A stretch of DNA of 37,666 nucleotides from Massilia rubra (GCF_011682065.1 NZ_VUYU01000044.1:1-37666); one strand, 5' to 3'; shown: positions 1 through 9,241, numbered from the stretch's first letter. Program-made: numbers and translations. Notes: generated by a model not told the origin, from the sequence alone.

Positions 1-7
1 TCAGTTC

Positions 8-245
8 AATCTCTGTTTAATGTCCTTGCGGACAGATCGCTCACTCAAAATACTGACAAGCTCATCTTTCGATGCGCCGTGTTTCTTTTTTGTGAACATT
101 TGATAATTTAAGTATTCAACGTCGCTTACGCTTCGTTGGCACCTTCATCAAACGCCCACACTTATCGACTGTTAATTGTTAAAGAACTTGTTCTGTACTA
201 CCTTCTGCCGTTTGCTACGAAGCGTTGTGTTCGTTGCAGCAGAGA
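8..245 (-). other. rRNA operon leader (pre-16S)
   Basis: Read on the minus strand, this stretch runs from promoter P2 to the 16S 5' end. It contains a boxA-like antitermination element, GTTCTTTAACAA, at 176-187. This is followed by the GATAAGTGTGGGCGTTTG block typical of burkholderial pre-16S leaders, and it ends in GAGATTGAACTGA at position 1. In related genomes the next bases are AGAGTTTGATCC of mature 16S, so only about the first seven 16S bases could lie inside the window. There is no protein gene here; open frames across it overlap the leader and promoters. Confidence 0.85.
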
Positions 246-251
246 GGTGAG

Positions 252-280
252 ATTATGCAGCGTTTCGCGTTTCTCGTCAA
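252..280 (-). promoter_or_regulatory. rRNA promoter P2
   Basis: The minus strand shows TTGACG (275-280), a 17-base spacer and CATAAT (252-257). An A-rich stretch, AAGTAACAAAAAGAGG, sits immediately upstream like an UP element. The initiation region reads CTCACCTCTCTGCTGC. This is the near-consensus sigma-70 promoter closest to the 16S leader. Confidence 0.85.
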
Positions 281-367
281 CCTCTTTTTGTTACTTCGCT
301 TCTTTTGAAACGCCCCTGAACTGCCTGCTAACTACTTGATTTCGCTAGTGTTTCAGCGGGGAGGCGA

Positions 368-397
368 ACTATAGCAAAGGCCTCGCCACCCTGGCAA
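368..397 (-). promoter_or_regulatory. rRNA promoter P1
   Basis: The minus strand shows TTGCCA (392-397), an 18-base spacer and TATAGT (368-373), followed by a GC-rich discriminator, TCGCCTCCCC. Such discriminators are typical of stringently controlled rRNA promoters. It lies about 115 bases upstream of P2 and only about 65 bases past the DUF779 stop codon, so rRNA transcription starts directly behind that gene on the same strand. Confidence 0.7.
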
Positions 398-461
398 GGA
401 TTTTCGGAAATGCTACACATTCCGTCGCGTCCAGCCGACGCTTTCTCACGAATACACGCAT

Positions 462-851
462 TTATGTGTCGCGCGGCCCTTCCCTGACTGTGGCCAGGGC
501 GCGGAATTCATCGTCGGTAAACAGCCGCGAACGGGTCAGGAAGCGCCTTCCTGTCCCATTGTCCAGGGAGAACATCCCGCCGTTCCCTGCGACAACGTCG
601 ATGATCAGTTGCGTATGTTCCCAGTAAGCAAATTGGTCCTTTCCCATATAGAAGGCGGCGCCATGGATCTCGCCGACATGGACATCGGTATCGCTGATAT
701 TGAAGTCGCCGTCCGGATAACACATCGGGGCGCTGCCGTCGCAGCAGCCACCCGACTGAAAGAACATGACCGGCCCATGGCGCGCGCGCAACTCGTCAAT
801 CATTGCGCGCGCGGCATCGGTTGCGACCACGCGTGAAAGCGCGTCACCCAT
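462..851 (-). CDS. DUF779 domain protein
   Basis: This 129-residue protein belongs to the DUF779 family, small proteins of unknown biochemical role found almost always beside AcoD/ExaC/AldB-type aldehyde dehydrogenases. The hallmark cysteine-rich segment FFQSGGCCDGSAPMCYPDG (about residues 30-48) is intact and could bind metal or act as a thiol site. It starts 15 bases after the aldehyde dehydrogenase stop, with GGGGAG as ribosome binding site, so the two form one transcription unit. Family membership is confident. A role in protecting or maturing the dehydrogenase is only an inference from the conserved pairing. Confidence 0.9.
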   Translation of the reverse strand: MGDALSRVVATDAARAMIDELRARHGPVMFFQSGGCCDGSAPMCYPDGDFNISDTDVHVGEIHGAAFYMGKDQFAYWEHTQLIIDVVAGNGGMFSLDNGTGRRFLTRSRLFTDDEFRALATVREGPRDT

Positions 852-866
852 ATACAGCTCCCCTGG

Positions 867-2387
867 TTAAAAGAAGCCCATCGCGTTCGGGTTATAACTG
901 ACCAGCAGGTTTTTGGTCTTCTGGTAGTGATCGAGCATCATCTTGTGATTTTCGCGCCCGATGCCCGATTGCTTATAGCCGCCGAAAGCCGCATGGGCCG
1001 GATACAGATGGTAGCAATTGGTCCACACCCGCCCGGCCTCGATGGCGCGACCGACCCGGAATGCGCGCGACCCGTCCCGCGTCCACAACCCGGCGCCGAG
1101 TCCATACAAAGTATCGTTGGCGATGCGCAGGGCGTCGGCTTCATCGGTAAACGTGGTCACCGCCACCACCGGACCGAAGATCTCTTCCTGGAAGATGCGC
1201 ATCTTGTTATCGCCCTTGAAGACGGTCGGCTGCACGTAATACCCATCCTTCATGTCGCCCGCTTGCATATTGCGCGCGCCGCCGGTCAGCAGCTCGGCGC
1301 CCTCCTGCTTGCCGATATCGAGGTACGACAGGATTTTCTCCAGCTGTTCCTGCGAAGCCTGCGCGCCGATCATGGTCGAGGCATCGAGCGGATTGCCCTG
1401 CTTGATCGCCGCCACCCGCTCCAATGCGCGCGCGATGAATTTGTCGTAAATCGATTCCTGGACCAACACGCGCGACGGACAGGTACACACTTCGCCCTGG
1501 TTCAGCGCGAACATGGCAAAACCTTCCAGGCACTTGTCGAAAAACGCGTCGTCCGCATCCATTACGTCGGCAAAGAAGATATTCGGCGACTTGCCGCCCA
1601 GTTCCAGCGTGACCGGAATCAGGTTTTGCGCCGCGTATTGCATGATCAGGCGGCCGGTAGCGGTCTCGCCAGTGAAGGCGATCTTGGCGATGCGCTTGCT
1701 CGACGCCAGGGGCTTGCCCGCCTCCAGCCCGAAGCCGTTGACAATATTGAGCACGCCAGGCGGCAACAGGTCCCCGATCAGCTCGATCAACACCATGATC
1801 GAGGCCGGCGTCTGCTCGGCCGGCTTCAATACCACGCAATTGCCCGCAGCCAACGCTGGGGCCAGTTTCCACACGGCCATCAGGATCGGAAAATTCCACG
1901 GGATGATCTGCCCGACCACGCCGAGCGGCTCATGGAAGTGATACGCGTACGTTTCATGGTCGATCTGCGCGACCGAACCTTCCTGCGCGCGGATGCACCC
2001 GGCGAAGTAGCGGAAATGGTCGATCGCCAGCGGGATGTCGGCCGCCGTGGTCTCGCGGATCGGCTTGCCGTTATCGATCGTCTCCGCCGTGGCCAGCAAG
2101 CTGAGGTTCTGCTCCATGCGATCGGCAATTTTGTTGAGGATATTGGCGCGCTCGGCCTGCGAGGTCTTGCCCCAGGCTTCCTTGGCCGCATGCGCGGCAT
2201 CCAGCGCCAGCTCGATATCTTCCGCGCTCGAGCGGCCCACCTCGCAAAACACCTGCCCGGTGATCGGCGTGATGTTACCGAAATATTCGCCTTTGACGGG
2301 CGCAACAAATTTTCCACCAATGTAATTGTCGTAGCGTTGTTTGAACGGATTGGCTACGCCCAGCTTGCTGATATCTGCGAGATTCAT
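867..2387 (-). CDS. exaC: NAD-dependent aldehyde dehydrogenase (AldB/ExaC type)
   Basis: This 506-residue enzyme oxidises aldehydes such as acetaldehyde to acids with NAD(P)+. The full fold is present: PWNFP with Asn165 in the oxyanion hole, general base Glu262 in LELGGKSPN, and catalytic Cys301 in [11 protein letters not shown]. The sequence resembles E. coli AldB and Pseudomonas ExaC along its whole length, including the C-terminal [14 protein letters not shown] block. The start has a good ribosome binding site (AAGGAAGAGGACGAC). It is co-transcribed with the DUF779 gene and divergent from a PqqU-like receptor, which supports a role downstream of a PQQ-dependent alcohol dehydrogenase encoded elsewhere. 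The choice between exaC, aldB and acoD as symbol is a judgement. Confidence 0.93.
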   Translation of the reverse strand: MNLADISKLGVANPFKQRYDNYIGGKFVAPVKGEYFGNITPITGQVFCEVGRSSAEDIELALDAAHAAKEAWGKTSQAERANILNKIADRMEQNLSLLATAETIDNGKPIRETTAADIPLAIDHFRYFAGCIRAQEGSVAQIDHETYAYHFHEPLGVVGQIIPWNFPILMAVWKLAPALAAGNCVVLKPAEQTPASIMVLIELIGDLLPPGVLNIVNGFGLEAGKPLASSKRIAKIAFTGETATGRLIMQYAAQNLIPVTLELGGKSPNIFFADVMDADDAFFDKCLEGFAMFALNQGEVCTCPSRVLVQESIYDKFIARALERVAAIKQGNPLDASTMIGAQASQEQLEKILSYLDIGKQEGAELLTGGARNMQAGDMKDGYYVQPTVFKGDNKMRIFQEEIFGPVVAVTTFTDEADALRIANDTLYGLGAGLWTRDGSRAFRVGRAIEAGRVWTNCYHLYPAHAAFGGYKQSGIGRENHKMMLDHYQKTKNLLVSYNPNAMGFF

Positions 2388-2610
2388 GTCGTCCTCTTCC
2401 TTTTATGGTTATGTACCGGGAATCCAAGCATAGACGCACGTCAAACCAAGTACCTGCGCAAACGCAAAGAAACTCCAACGGCTACCCAGAGGCTAGTCCT
2501 TTCGTTGGTGCTCTGGCGCACATTACGCGCGCAAGCCATCCGGGCTCGCTGCAGGATTCATGGCGCCCGCGTATATTGCGTACCGACGCTTAACATCCCC
2601 CGGAGAACCC

Positions 2611-4743
2611 ATGACGCAGCACCCGTTTCGCCTGAACACGATCGCCACCTTATTTGCGCTCGGCGCCCCCGGCATGGCGGCGGCAGCGGCGCCCGAGACG
2701 CCGGCCGACGCGCCGCTGGCCGATGTGGTCGTCATCAGCGGAAGCCGGGTCGCGCGCAGCAGTTTCGACTTGCCGGCAGCCATCGACGTGCTCGACGCCG
2801 CCAGCATCCGCGACGGCCAGTTGCGCGTCAACGCGTCCGAAGCGCTCTCGGCAGTGCCCGGCCTGGTGGCCCAGAACCGCCAGAATTACGCGCAGGACTT
2901 GCAGATTTCCTCGCGCGGCTTTGGGGCGCGCTCGGCCTTCGGCGTGCGTGGCGTGCGTCTGATTGCCGACGGCATCCCAGCCACCATGCCGGACGGACAG
3001 GGGCAAGCGGCAACTTTCAACCTCGACATGGCCGAGCGCATCGAAGTCTTGCGTGGGCCGTTTTCCGCCATCTACGGCAACCATTCCGGCGGCACGGTCC
3101 AGCTGTTCACGCGCGACGGCCAGGGCCGGCCGAGCGTGGAAGGCACGTTTATTGGCGGCAGCGCCGGTACGCGCAAGGCAGACGTCAACGCCCAGGGCGA
3201 GACCAGCGGCATCGGCTACGTGATCGACACATCCCGCTTCGAGACCGACGGCGAGCGTGCGCACAGCGCCGCCACGCGCGACCAGGGTTTTGCCAAGCTG
3301 ACGATGGCGCCGACCAGCACCAGCAAGCTGACCCTGACCGCAAGCGCGCTGAGCCAGGACGACACGCAAGATCCGCTCGGCGTGACCTGGGCCACCTACC
3401 AGCGCGATCCGCGCGCCGGTGAAACCGATGCCAGCGATACACAGAATCCGAAGCGCACCATTGCCGACCGTTACAACACGCGCAAAAGCATCGACCACAA
3501 ACAAATCGGCGCCGCCGTCGAACAGCGCCTGGGCGACGACCGCGTGCGGGCGATGGTGTACGGCGGCAAGCGCCAGGTAATCCAATACCAGGCGTTTTCC
3601 AAATTCGTGCAAACGCCCGCCAGCCAGTCCGGCGGCGTGGTCGATTTCGACCGTGACTTTTACGGCGCCGACATCAACTGGCTCAGCGTGCGCAATCTCG
3701 CCGGCGGCAAGCTGAGCACTACCATCGGCATCGACTACGGCCGTTCCACCGACCAGCGCCAGGGCTACGAAAACTTTATCAGCAACCAATTCGGCCTGCA
3801 GGGCAAGCTGCGCCGCGATGAAAGCAATACCGTGTCGAGCGTCGATCCGTATGTCCAAGCCGAATGGCAAGGCGGCGCCTGGGTCTTGAGCGCCGGCCTG
3901 CGCCACAGCCGCATGAAAGTCAGCGTAGACGATCGCTTTGTGACCAACGGCAACGACAGCGGCGGCGTCAATTTCCGCCACACCACGCCCGTGCTCGCTG
4001 CGCTATACAAAATCTCGCCAACCGTGAATGCGTACGCCAGCGCGGCACGCGGCTTCGAAGCGCCGACCTTGAATGAGCTGTTCTATTCAGGCGCGGGAGC
4101 CGGCTTCAATTTCGCGCTCAAGCCCGCCACCAGCACGCATGTGGAAACGGGCGTGAAAGCCTATCTCGGCAGCAACACGCGCATCAATGCGGCGGTGTTC
4201 CAGGTAAAAACCAGCGACGAGCTGGTAGTCGACATTGCCGGCGGCGGACGCACCAGTTACCGCAATGCCAGTGAAACCTTGCGCCGGGGCGCGGAAGTCT
4301 CGCTGGACAGCAATTTTGGCGCGGGATTCAGTGGTCGCTTGGCCATGACCGCCTTGAACGCCACCTACGAGCAAGGCTTCGGCAACGTTACGGCCGGCAG
4401 CCGCTTGCCGGGCGTGCCGAAAGCGAACCTGTTCGGCGAGCTGGCGTGGAAGAGCAGCGACGATGGCTTCGGCGCCGCGCTTGAAACCATCGCCAGCGGC
4501 AAAGTCTATGCCGACGACGCCAATGCCGATATCGCCGCCCCTGGCTACGCGATCGTCAACGCCCGCTTCCAGGCCAAGCAAGCACTTGGCGGATGGCGCT
4601 TCAAGCAGTTCGTGCGCCTCAATAACCTGAGCGATCGGCGGTATGTGGGATCGGTGATCGTCGGCGACGCCAACAAACGCTTTTATGAAGCGGCGCTGCA
4701 GCGCAACTGGCTGGCGGGCGTGAGCGCGCAATACGTTTTCTGA
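2611..4743 (+). CDS. pqqU: TonB-dependent receptor, YncD/PqqU type
   Basis: This 710-residue outer-membrane receptor has a signal peptide (about residues 1-25, ending in an alanine run), a TonB-box-like stretch (ADVVVISGSR), a plug domain and a beta-barrel ending in phenylalanine (SAQYVF). The plug closely matches E. coli YncD, for example GLVAQNRQNYAQDLQIS and DGIPATMPDGQGQ, and the C-terminal YVGSVIVGDANKRFYE is also YncD-like. YncD has been identified as the PQQ receptor PqqU. The start at 2611 is preferred over an upstream in-frame ATG at 2560 because CGGAGAA lies just before it and the signal peptide begins there. It is divergent from the aldehyde dehydrogenase. Receptor identity is firm; the ligand is inferred from similarity and context. 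Confidence 0.88.
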   Translation: MTQHPFRLNTIATLFALGAPGMAAAAAPETPADAPLADVVVISGSRVARSSFDLPAAIDVLDAASIRDGQLRVNASEALSAVPGLVAQNRQNYAQDLQISSRGFGARSAFGVRGVRLIADGIPATMPDGQGQAATFNLDMAERIEVLRGPFSAIYGNHSGGTVQLFTRDGQGRPSVEGTFIGGSAGTRKADVNAQGETSGIGYVIDTSRFETDGERAHSAATRDQGFAKLTMAPTSTSKLTLTASALSQDDTQDPLGVTWATYQRDPRAGETDASDTQNPKRTIADRYNTRKSIDHKQIGAAVEQRLGDDRVRAMVYGGKRQVIQYQAFSKFVQTPASQSGGVVDFDRDFYGADINWLSVRNLAGGKLSTTIGIDYGRSTDQRQGYENFISNQFGLQGKLRRDESNTVSSVDPYVQAEWQGGAWVLSAGLRHSRMKVSVDDRFVTNGNDSGGVNFRHTTPVLAALYKISPTVNAYASAARGFEAPTLNELFYSGAGAGFNFALKPATSTHVETGVKAYLGSNTRINAAVFQVKTSDELVVDIAGGGRTSYRNASETLRRGAEVSLDSNFGAGFSGRLAMTALNATYEQGFGNVTAGSRLPGVPKANLFGELAWKSSDDGFGAALETIASGKVYADDANADIAAPGYAIVNARFQAKQALGGWRFKQFVRLNNLSDRRYVGSVIVGDANKRFYEAALQRNWLAGVSAQYVF

Positions 4744-4934
4744 CCAGGCCCGTCGAGAGAGAATGACGGCTAGGTATCGGATTTTTCGCTGAAAATAACC
4801 GGCTGATCAGCACGGGAGCCACGCCAAACGGGATGAAGGCGACACTGAACCCAAGGTCAGCCGCAAGAGTCAGCGCGTCGACACCGGACGCGCCCCCGGT
4901 CCCGACAAGGGCGCAGCACTTCAGCCGCGCCGGT

Positions 4935-6389
4935 TCACATCGACCCCGGATACAGCTTCGCCAGGGTCGCGCGCGCCACCTCCGTCGCGATCGCCTCGAC
5001 GTCGGCAGCCGCCTTGCCCGCAGCGCCCTCGCTGCGCAGCGCCTGCCACAGGTCGGCCAGCCGCCCCGCCTGCCCGGCCACCGCGCCCTCCACTTCCGCC
5101 TGCCAGAAGGCCGGCGCCTCGCCTTCCACGAAGTTGCCGCGCCCGCGCCCGAAGTGCGCCACCGCCAGATAACGCAGGATGCTACTGACCAGCAATGTTT
5201 GCAAAAAATCGTCGGCGAATTGCATCGTGGTGCGGTTGCGGTCGGTGCTGGTATTAAAACCCCAGGCCGCGCCGGCCGCCGTCAGCGCGCCGACCACGCC
5301 GCCCAGCAGCGCCCCGGCCCCGAAGGTCAATCCGCCCGCCATCAGGTCGGCCGACAAGCCCGTGGCCGCGCCCGACACCACCGCCCCCAGCAAGCCGGCC
5401 TGGGCGCGGTCGAGCGGCGCGCGCACGGTGAAATTCTTGCTCACGCGCGCGTTGATCTTGGGCGCCTCGCTCGGATCGAGCTGATGCAGCGCCAGCAGGC
5501 GCCCGGTGGTGGCGGCGATATGTTGGTTCAGCCTTTCCACCAGCACCCCCATGGCCCGTTCCTGCCGCTGCTGGTCGCTCTTGCCCAGTCCCACCGCTTT
5601 CATGGCTGACTTGATGAACGTTTTCTCGTCGGCCTCGACCGGCTCGCTGTCGCGCGCGGCGCTGGCGATCTGGGCGCTGGTGATCCGCATCGCCTCCACG
5701 AAACGCTCGCGGTTGTTAGCTTCCCACAGCGCAAACAGGCGCGCGTAACCAGCCTGCTTGGGCTCCTCGACCAGCTTGCCCACCGCCTCGTAAAAGACGC
5801 GCTCATGCACCCAGCAGCGGGCGAAGGCATCCAGCGCCAGCACATCGCGCACGATCTTGTACTGGTCCAGGTGCTGTTTCCAGGCCGTTTGTTCCTGCTG
5901 CTCTTCGTGCGCCGGACGCGGCGGCCCCAGCTGGTTGAGCAGCACCACCACCGGTTTGCCCAGCCATTCCAGAATGCGCATCTCGGCCGGCAGGTAGCCG
6001 GCGTCGCGCGGATGTTCGGACGAGTTAACCAGGTACAGCACCACATCGGCCTCGTCGCGCGCGGTGCGCAGCGCTTGCTGGCTGAGCCAGAACGGGCGGT
6101 CGCGGTAGCGGTCCAGCACTTCGCGCAGGAACCAGCCGATCGGATTGCCGGCCATGGCCAGCCGCTTGAGCAGGCGCACCGAGTCGCCGAAGCCGGGCGT
6201 ATCCCACAGTTGCAGGGTGTCGCCCTCGCTTGTCTTGAGCAGCAAGTGCGACTCGGCAAAGACGGTCACGTGGGCGGCGTCGCGCACCTCCCCCACATCG
6301 ACCCCGACCAGGGTGCGCGCCAGGGTAGTCTTGCCGTTGTTGGTGTGCGAAATCAGTGCAAACTGGATATGGACAGGGGTGTCGCTCAT
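4935..6389 (-). CDS. GTPase-like protein with DUF3482 domain
   Basis: This 484-residue protein has an N-terminal GTPase-like domain and a C-terminal DUF3482 region. The P-loop is SHTNNGKTTLART (about residues 13-25), where the usual first glycine is missing. The G3 motif is WDTPGFGDS. The expected NKxD specificity motif is replaced by LLNQLG, so guanine specificity is uncertain. A glycine/alanine-rich hydrophobic stretch near residues 340-395 could insert in a membrane. Its ATG overlaps the stop of the upstream DUF2868 gene (ATGA), so the two are translationally coupled. The pair recurs in proteobacteria and its role is not established. Confidence 0.85.
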   Translation of the reverse strand: MSDTPVHIQFALISHTNNGKTTLARTLVGVDVGEVRDAAHVTVFAESHLLLKTSEGDTLQLWDTPGFGDSVRLLKRLAMAGNPIGWFLREVLDRYRDRPFWLSQQALRTARDEADVVLYLVNSSEHPRDAGYLPAEMRILEWLGKPVVVLLNQLGPPRPAHEEQQEQTAWKQHLDQYKIVRDVLALDAFARCWVHERVFYEAVGKLVEEPKQAGYARLFALWEANNRERFVEAMRITSAQIASAARDSEPVEADEKTFIKSAMKAVGLGKSDQQRQERAMGVLVERLNQHIAATTGRLLALHQLDPSEAPKINARVSKNFTVRAPLDRAQAGLLGAVVSGAATGLSADLMAGGLTFGAGALLGGVVGALTAAGAAWGFNTSTDRNRTTMQFADDFLQTLLVSSILRYLAVAHFGRGRGNFVEGEAPAFWQAEVEGAVAGQAGRLADLWQALRSEGAAGKAAADVEAIATEVARATLAKLYPGSM

Positions 6390-7864
6390 GATGCCTTCGA
6401 TAAACTAAGTCCGGCGCCGAGCTCCAGCGGGCGGCGCTCGGGATGGAGCAGGTTGACGATGGTCGCCGGGGCGCGGTGGAATTGGCAAAACTGTTGCCAC
6501 AGCGCGATGCGCTCGGCCAACCGTACATCGGCCCCGGCTTGCGCAGCGCTGCGCTCGGTCAGCGCCGATTCGTCGATCAGCACGGCAATGCCGCGTGTCG
6601 AGGCGCGCACCAGGTGGTCGAGAAAGGCGCCGTGATTTTCCTTCTCCGGCGTTGCTGCCAGGCTGAACAGCACGGCGGTCGCCGTCACGTTCGCATCGTC
6701 CACGCTCAGGTCGCGCAGGGTATCGACCGCTTCTTCGCCATAGCCGGAAGACGGGCGCAGCATCACCCGCGCCTGGTCGCCGAACAGGGTGACGGCGATC
6801 TGCGCCAGGCCCTTGTCGCGCGCCTCGTCCAAGGTGTAGCTGTAGGGCAGCACGCGCAGCAGGGCCGGCGCGCTCGTGCCGGCCTCGCCGTTGAGCTTGC
6901 GGAAATAGGGCTGTTCCAGGTCCAGCGGAAATTGATTGCTCATCCGCTGCGCGCGCCAGTGCGCCACGCCAGCGAGCACCAGGCGCGGCAGCACCACCAG
7001 CAGCAGCAAGGTCGCACCATATAAATGCACCCACTTGGCCCCGCCCGCCCCGGTCGGCACTTTCGAAAATTGCAAGGCCTCGATATCGGCGATGCTGAAG
7101 CCTTCCAGCGGCAACAGCGCCACCGCCGGCGCAAACAGCACCGACAGCACGCCATGCACTTGCGTGGCATTGAGGAAGGTGCTTTCCCAGCCGGCCACAT
7201 ATTGCGTCAGGAACCCGCGCGCGTACAGCGACAGCACTGCGCCCAGCGCAAACATGGCGGCGGCCAGGTGCATGGCGCGCGCCAGGCGCGCCTGCGTCAG
7301 CCTGGCGCTCAGCTCGCTCCACTGGAGACTGAAATTGGTCAAGCCGGCCGCCAGCACGTTCGGCAGCTTGCGCGGCAGCGACAATTGCGCCCCGCTCAGG
7401 CGGCGCATCAAGGCCGGCGAGACCCAGCCGTTCTTGCGTGCCGGCACCAGCACCCACGCCATCAGCAACAGATACACCAGCATATTCCAGCCGATAATCG
7501 CCAGCAGCGGCGCCGACAGCAAGTCGACCCGGTGCGGATCGCCAATCCGGTCGACCGCCGCGCCGAGCACCAGCGCCAGCAGCGGCAAGCCGAGCGACAG
7601 CGCCTTGAAGCCGCCGCGACGGCGCGCAATGGCGGCGAACGCGGGCGTACGCTCGCTCAGGCGCTTGAGGATCTGCTCGGCGCGCTGTTGCAAAAAGTGC
7701 TCGGTGGTCACTGCCGACTTGCTGTCGGACGCTTGCCACTGCGCCAGTTCCTTCGCGCTGCGGCTGGCGTACAGGCGATCGTCGTCGCTCAGCACCTCGT
7801 GCTTGCCGTCCATGGTTTCGATCGCGCGCACCAGCACCACGTCCCTTGCCACCTGTTCGTTCAT
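6386..7864 (-). CDS. DUF2868 membrane protein
   Basis: This 492-residue protein has several hydrophobic segments, including LSLGLPLLALVLGAAV, LLAIIGWNMLVYLLLMAWVL and ATLLLLVVLPRLVLAG, and a soluble C-terminal part. It fits the DUF2868 family, which is encoded next to DUF3482 GTPases. The ATG at 7864 (MNEQVARD) is chosen because AGGA lies just upstream; a GTG at 7933 extends the frame but adds only atypical sequence. The protein probably forms an inner-membrane partner of the downstream GTPase, an inference from conserved adjacency and the ATGA overlap. No biochemical function is known to me. Confidence 0.85.
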   Translation of the reverse strand: MNEQVARDVVLVRAIETMDGKHEVLSDDDRLYASRSAKELAQWQASDSKSAVTTEHFLQQRAEQILKRLSERTPAFAAIARRRGGFKALSLGLPLLALVLGAAVDRIGDPHRVDLLSAPLLAIIGWNMLVYLLLMAWVLVPARKNGWVSPALMRRLSGAQLSLPRKLPNVLAAGLTNFSLQWSELSARLTQARLARAMHLAAAMFALGAVLSLYARGFLTQYVAGWESTFLNATQVHGVLSVLFAPAVALLPLEGFSIADIEALQFSKVPTGAGGAKWVHLYGATLLLLVVLPRLVLAGVAHWRAQRMSNQFPLDLEQPYFRKLNGEAGTSAPALLRVLPYSYTLDEARDKGLAQIAVTLFGDQARVMLRPSSGYGEEAVDTLRDLSVDDANVTATAVLFSLAATPEKENHGAFLDHLVRASTRGIAVLIDESALTERSAAQAGADVRLAERIALWQQFCQFHRAPATIVNLLHPERRPLELGAGLSLSKAS

Positions 7865-7992
7865 GCTTTTCCTGTTCTTTTTACCAGCTAATTTGTATGA
7901 AACGACAACATTCACAAGCCAATTGTGCCGCACTTTGCCGCCCTACGCTAATGCCGTTAAGTTAAGCGGATTTTTGGCCACTAAGCTAAAAA

Positions 7993-8088
7993 CCGTCATT
8001 CCCGCGCAGGCGGGAATCCAAGGCACCGTCGCTCAGTTATGATGCCTTGGATTCCCGCCAACGGGGCCGCCCAAGCCGGGAATGACGG
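7993..8088. repeat. long inverted repeat, dRS3-like
   Basis: Outer arms CCGTCATTCCCG (7993-8004) and CGGGAATGACGG (8077-8088) are perfect complements. Inner arms of 17 bases at 8009-8025 and 8043-8059 are also perfect complements (GGCGGGAATCCAAGGCA and its reverse). The ATTCCCGC...GCGGGAAT core resembles dispersed Neisseria dRS3-like repeats seen in many proteobacteria. The element is bracketed by a direct repeat, CCGCCCTACGCT, at 7938-7949 and 8108-8119. It fills the 333-base gap between the divergent DUF2868 gene and cobT, where I see no gene or convincing promoter. Confidence 0.85.
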
Positions 8089-8197
8089 GCCTAAGTTAAC
8101 ACCATTACCGCCCTACGCTGGTCTTGCAGGAACGCGAAGGCGTGGATGTGCTATCTTAACGCGGAATTTTCTTGACACTTTCTTATCTCTCCTCACG

Positions 8198-9232
8198 ATG
8201 CGCCTCCCAGACATACTTTCCACCCACGACCCACTGCTGGCCAGCGAACTGGCCCAAGCGATCGACAACAAGACCAAGCCGCTGGGCAGTTTGGGCGCGC
8301 TCGAAACGCTGGCCCGGCAGATCGGCCTGATCCAGCAAACGACCAGGGTGGCCCTGCACAAGCCGGCCATCCTGGTGTTCGCGGCCGATCACGGCGTGGT
8401 GGCGGAAGGCGTCTCGGCCTATCCGCAAAGCGTCACCTGGCAGATGGTCGAGAACTTCCTGTCCAGAGGCGCGGCGATTAACGTCTTCGCGCGCCAGAAC
8501 GGTTGCGCGCTGCAGATCATCGACGCTGGCGTAAACCACGACTTCGGCAAGCGCGCGGCGCTCATGGACTGCAAGGTCGCGCGCGGCACCGCCAACTTCG
8601 CGCAGCAACCGGCCATGAGCTGGGCCGAATGCGCCGCCGCCCTGGCGCACGGCATGCGCATCGTCGGCAACCTGGAGGGCAATGTCATCGGCTTCGGCGA
8701 AATGGGCATCGGGAACACCACCGCCGCCGCCGCGCTGATGCACAAGCTGACCGGCGTGCCGGTGGCCCACTGCGTCGGCGCCGGCACCGGTTTATCAATC
8801 GAGGGCGTGCTGCACAAGCAAAGCGTGATCGAGGCGGCCGTCGCCCTGCATGGCGACATGAGCGAGCCGCTCGACATCCTGGCCACCTTCGGCGGCTTCG
8901 AGATCGCCATGATCGTCGGCGCCATGCTCAAGGCAGCCGAACGGCGCATGGTGCTGCTGATCGACGGCTTCATCGTCAGCAGCGCACTGCTGGTGGCGGC
9001 GCGCCTGCAGCCGGCCATCCTCGACTACTGCGTATTCTCGCACTGCTCGGACGAAGCGGGCCACGCGCGCATGCTCGAGCACTTTCACGCCAGGCCGCTC
9101 CTGAACCTCGGCCTGCGCCTGGGCGAAGGCACCGGCTGCGCACTGGCGCTGCCGCTGCTGCACGCGGCCGTCAACTTCCTCGGCGAGATGGCCACCTTCC
9201 AGTCGGCGCGCGTGAGCGGCCAGTCGGCGTAA
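8198..9232 (+). CDS. cobT: nicotinate-nucleotide:dimethylbenzimidazole phosphoribosyltransferase
   Basis: CobT makes alpha-ribazole 5'-phosphate from nicotinate mononucleotide and dimethylbenzimidazole, the first step of lower-ligand activation for cobalamin. The 344 residues match the usual length. Visible family motifs are NKTKPLGSLG near the N-terminus, FAADHGVV, GEMGIGNTTAAAAL, and the C-terminal LGEGTGCALALPLL with the general-base glutamate at about residue 310. The start MRLPDIL at 8198 is preferred to further-upstream starts that run into the intergenic repeat; no strong ribosome binding site is visible. It heads the cobT-cobS-cobC group, with cobS 9 bases downstream. The riboswitch sits after this trio, not before it. 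Confidence 0.95.
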   Translation: MRLPDILSTHDPLLASELAQAIDNKTKPLGSLGALETLARQIGLIQQTTRVALHKPAILVFAADHGVVAEGVSAYPQSVTWQMVENFLSRGAAINVFARQNGCALQIIDAGVNHDFGKRAALMDCKVARGTANFAQQPAMSWAECAAALAHGMRIVGNLEGNVIGFGEMGIGNTTAAAALMHKLTGVPVAHCVGAGTGLSIEGVLHKQSVIEAAVALHGDMSEPLDILATFGGFEIAMIVGAMLKAAERRMVLLIDGFIVSSALLVAARLQPAILDYCVFSHCSDEAGHARMLEHFHARPLLNLGLRLGEGTGCALALPLLHAAVNFLGEMATFQSARVSGQSA

Positions 9233-9241
9233 AAACACGCC

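Noticed and set aside
136-339. Short plus-strand open frame near the left edge
   Set aside because: It overlaps the rRNA leader, boxA and promoter P2, which read on the minus strand, and has no ribosome binding site.
2388-2610. Sigma-54 (-24/-12) promoter for the aldehyde dehydrogenase
   Set aside because: Such promoters are known for acoD/exaC-type genes, but no TGGCAC-N5-TTGC match was found in the divergent region.
927-3422. Long plus-strand open frame across the aldehyde dehydrogenase and receptor genes
   Set aside because: It is antisense to the dehydrogenase and out of frame with the receptor. Its composition is Arg/Ala/Gly-rich without any domain pattern, as expected for GC-rich shadow frames.
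4744-4934. Terminator between the convergent PqqU-like and DUF3482 genes
   Set aside because: Only weak hairpins without a T-run are visible, so no feature is called.
8172-8200. TTGACA upstream of cobT as a -35 element
   Set aside because: A 17-base spacer would place the -10 on the cobT start codon, where the sequence is ACGATG, not a -10 hexamer.
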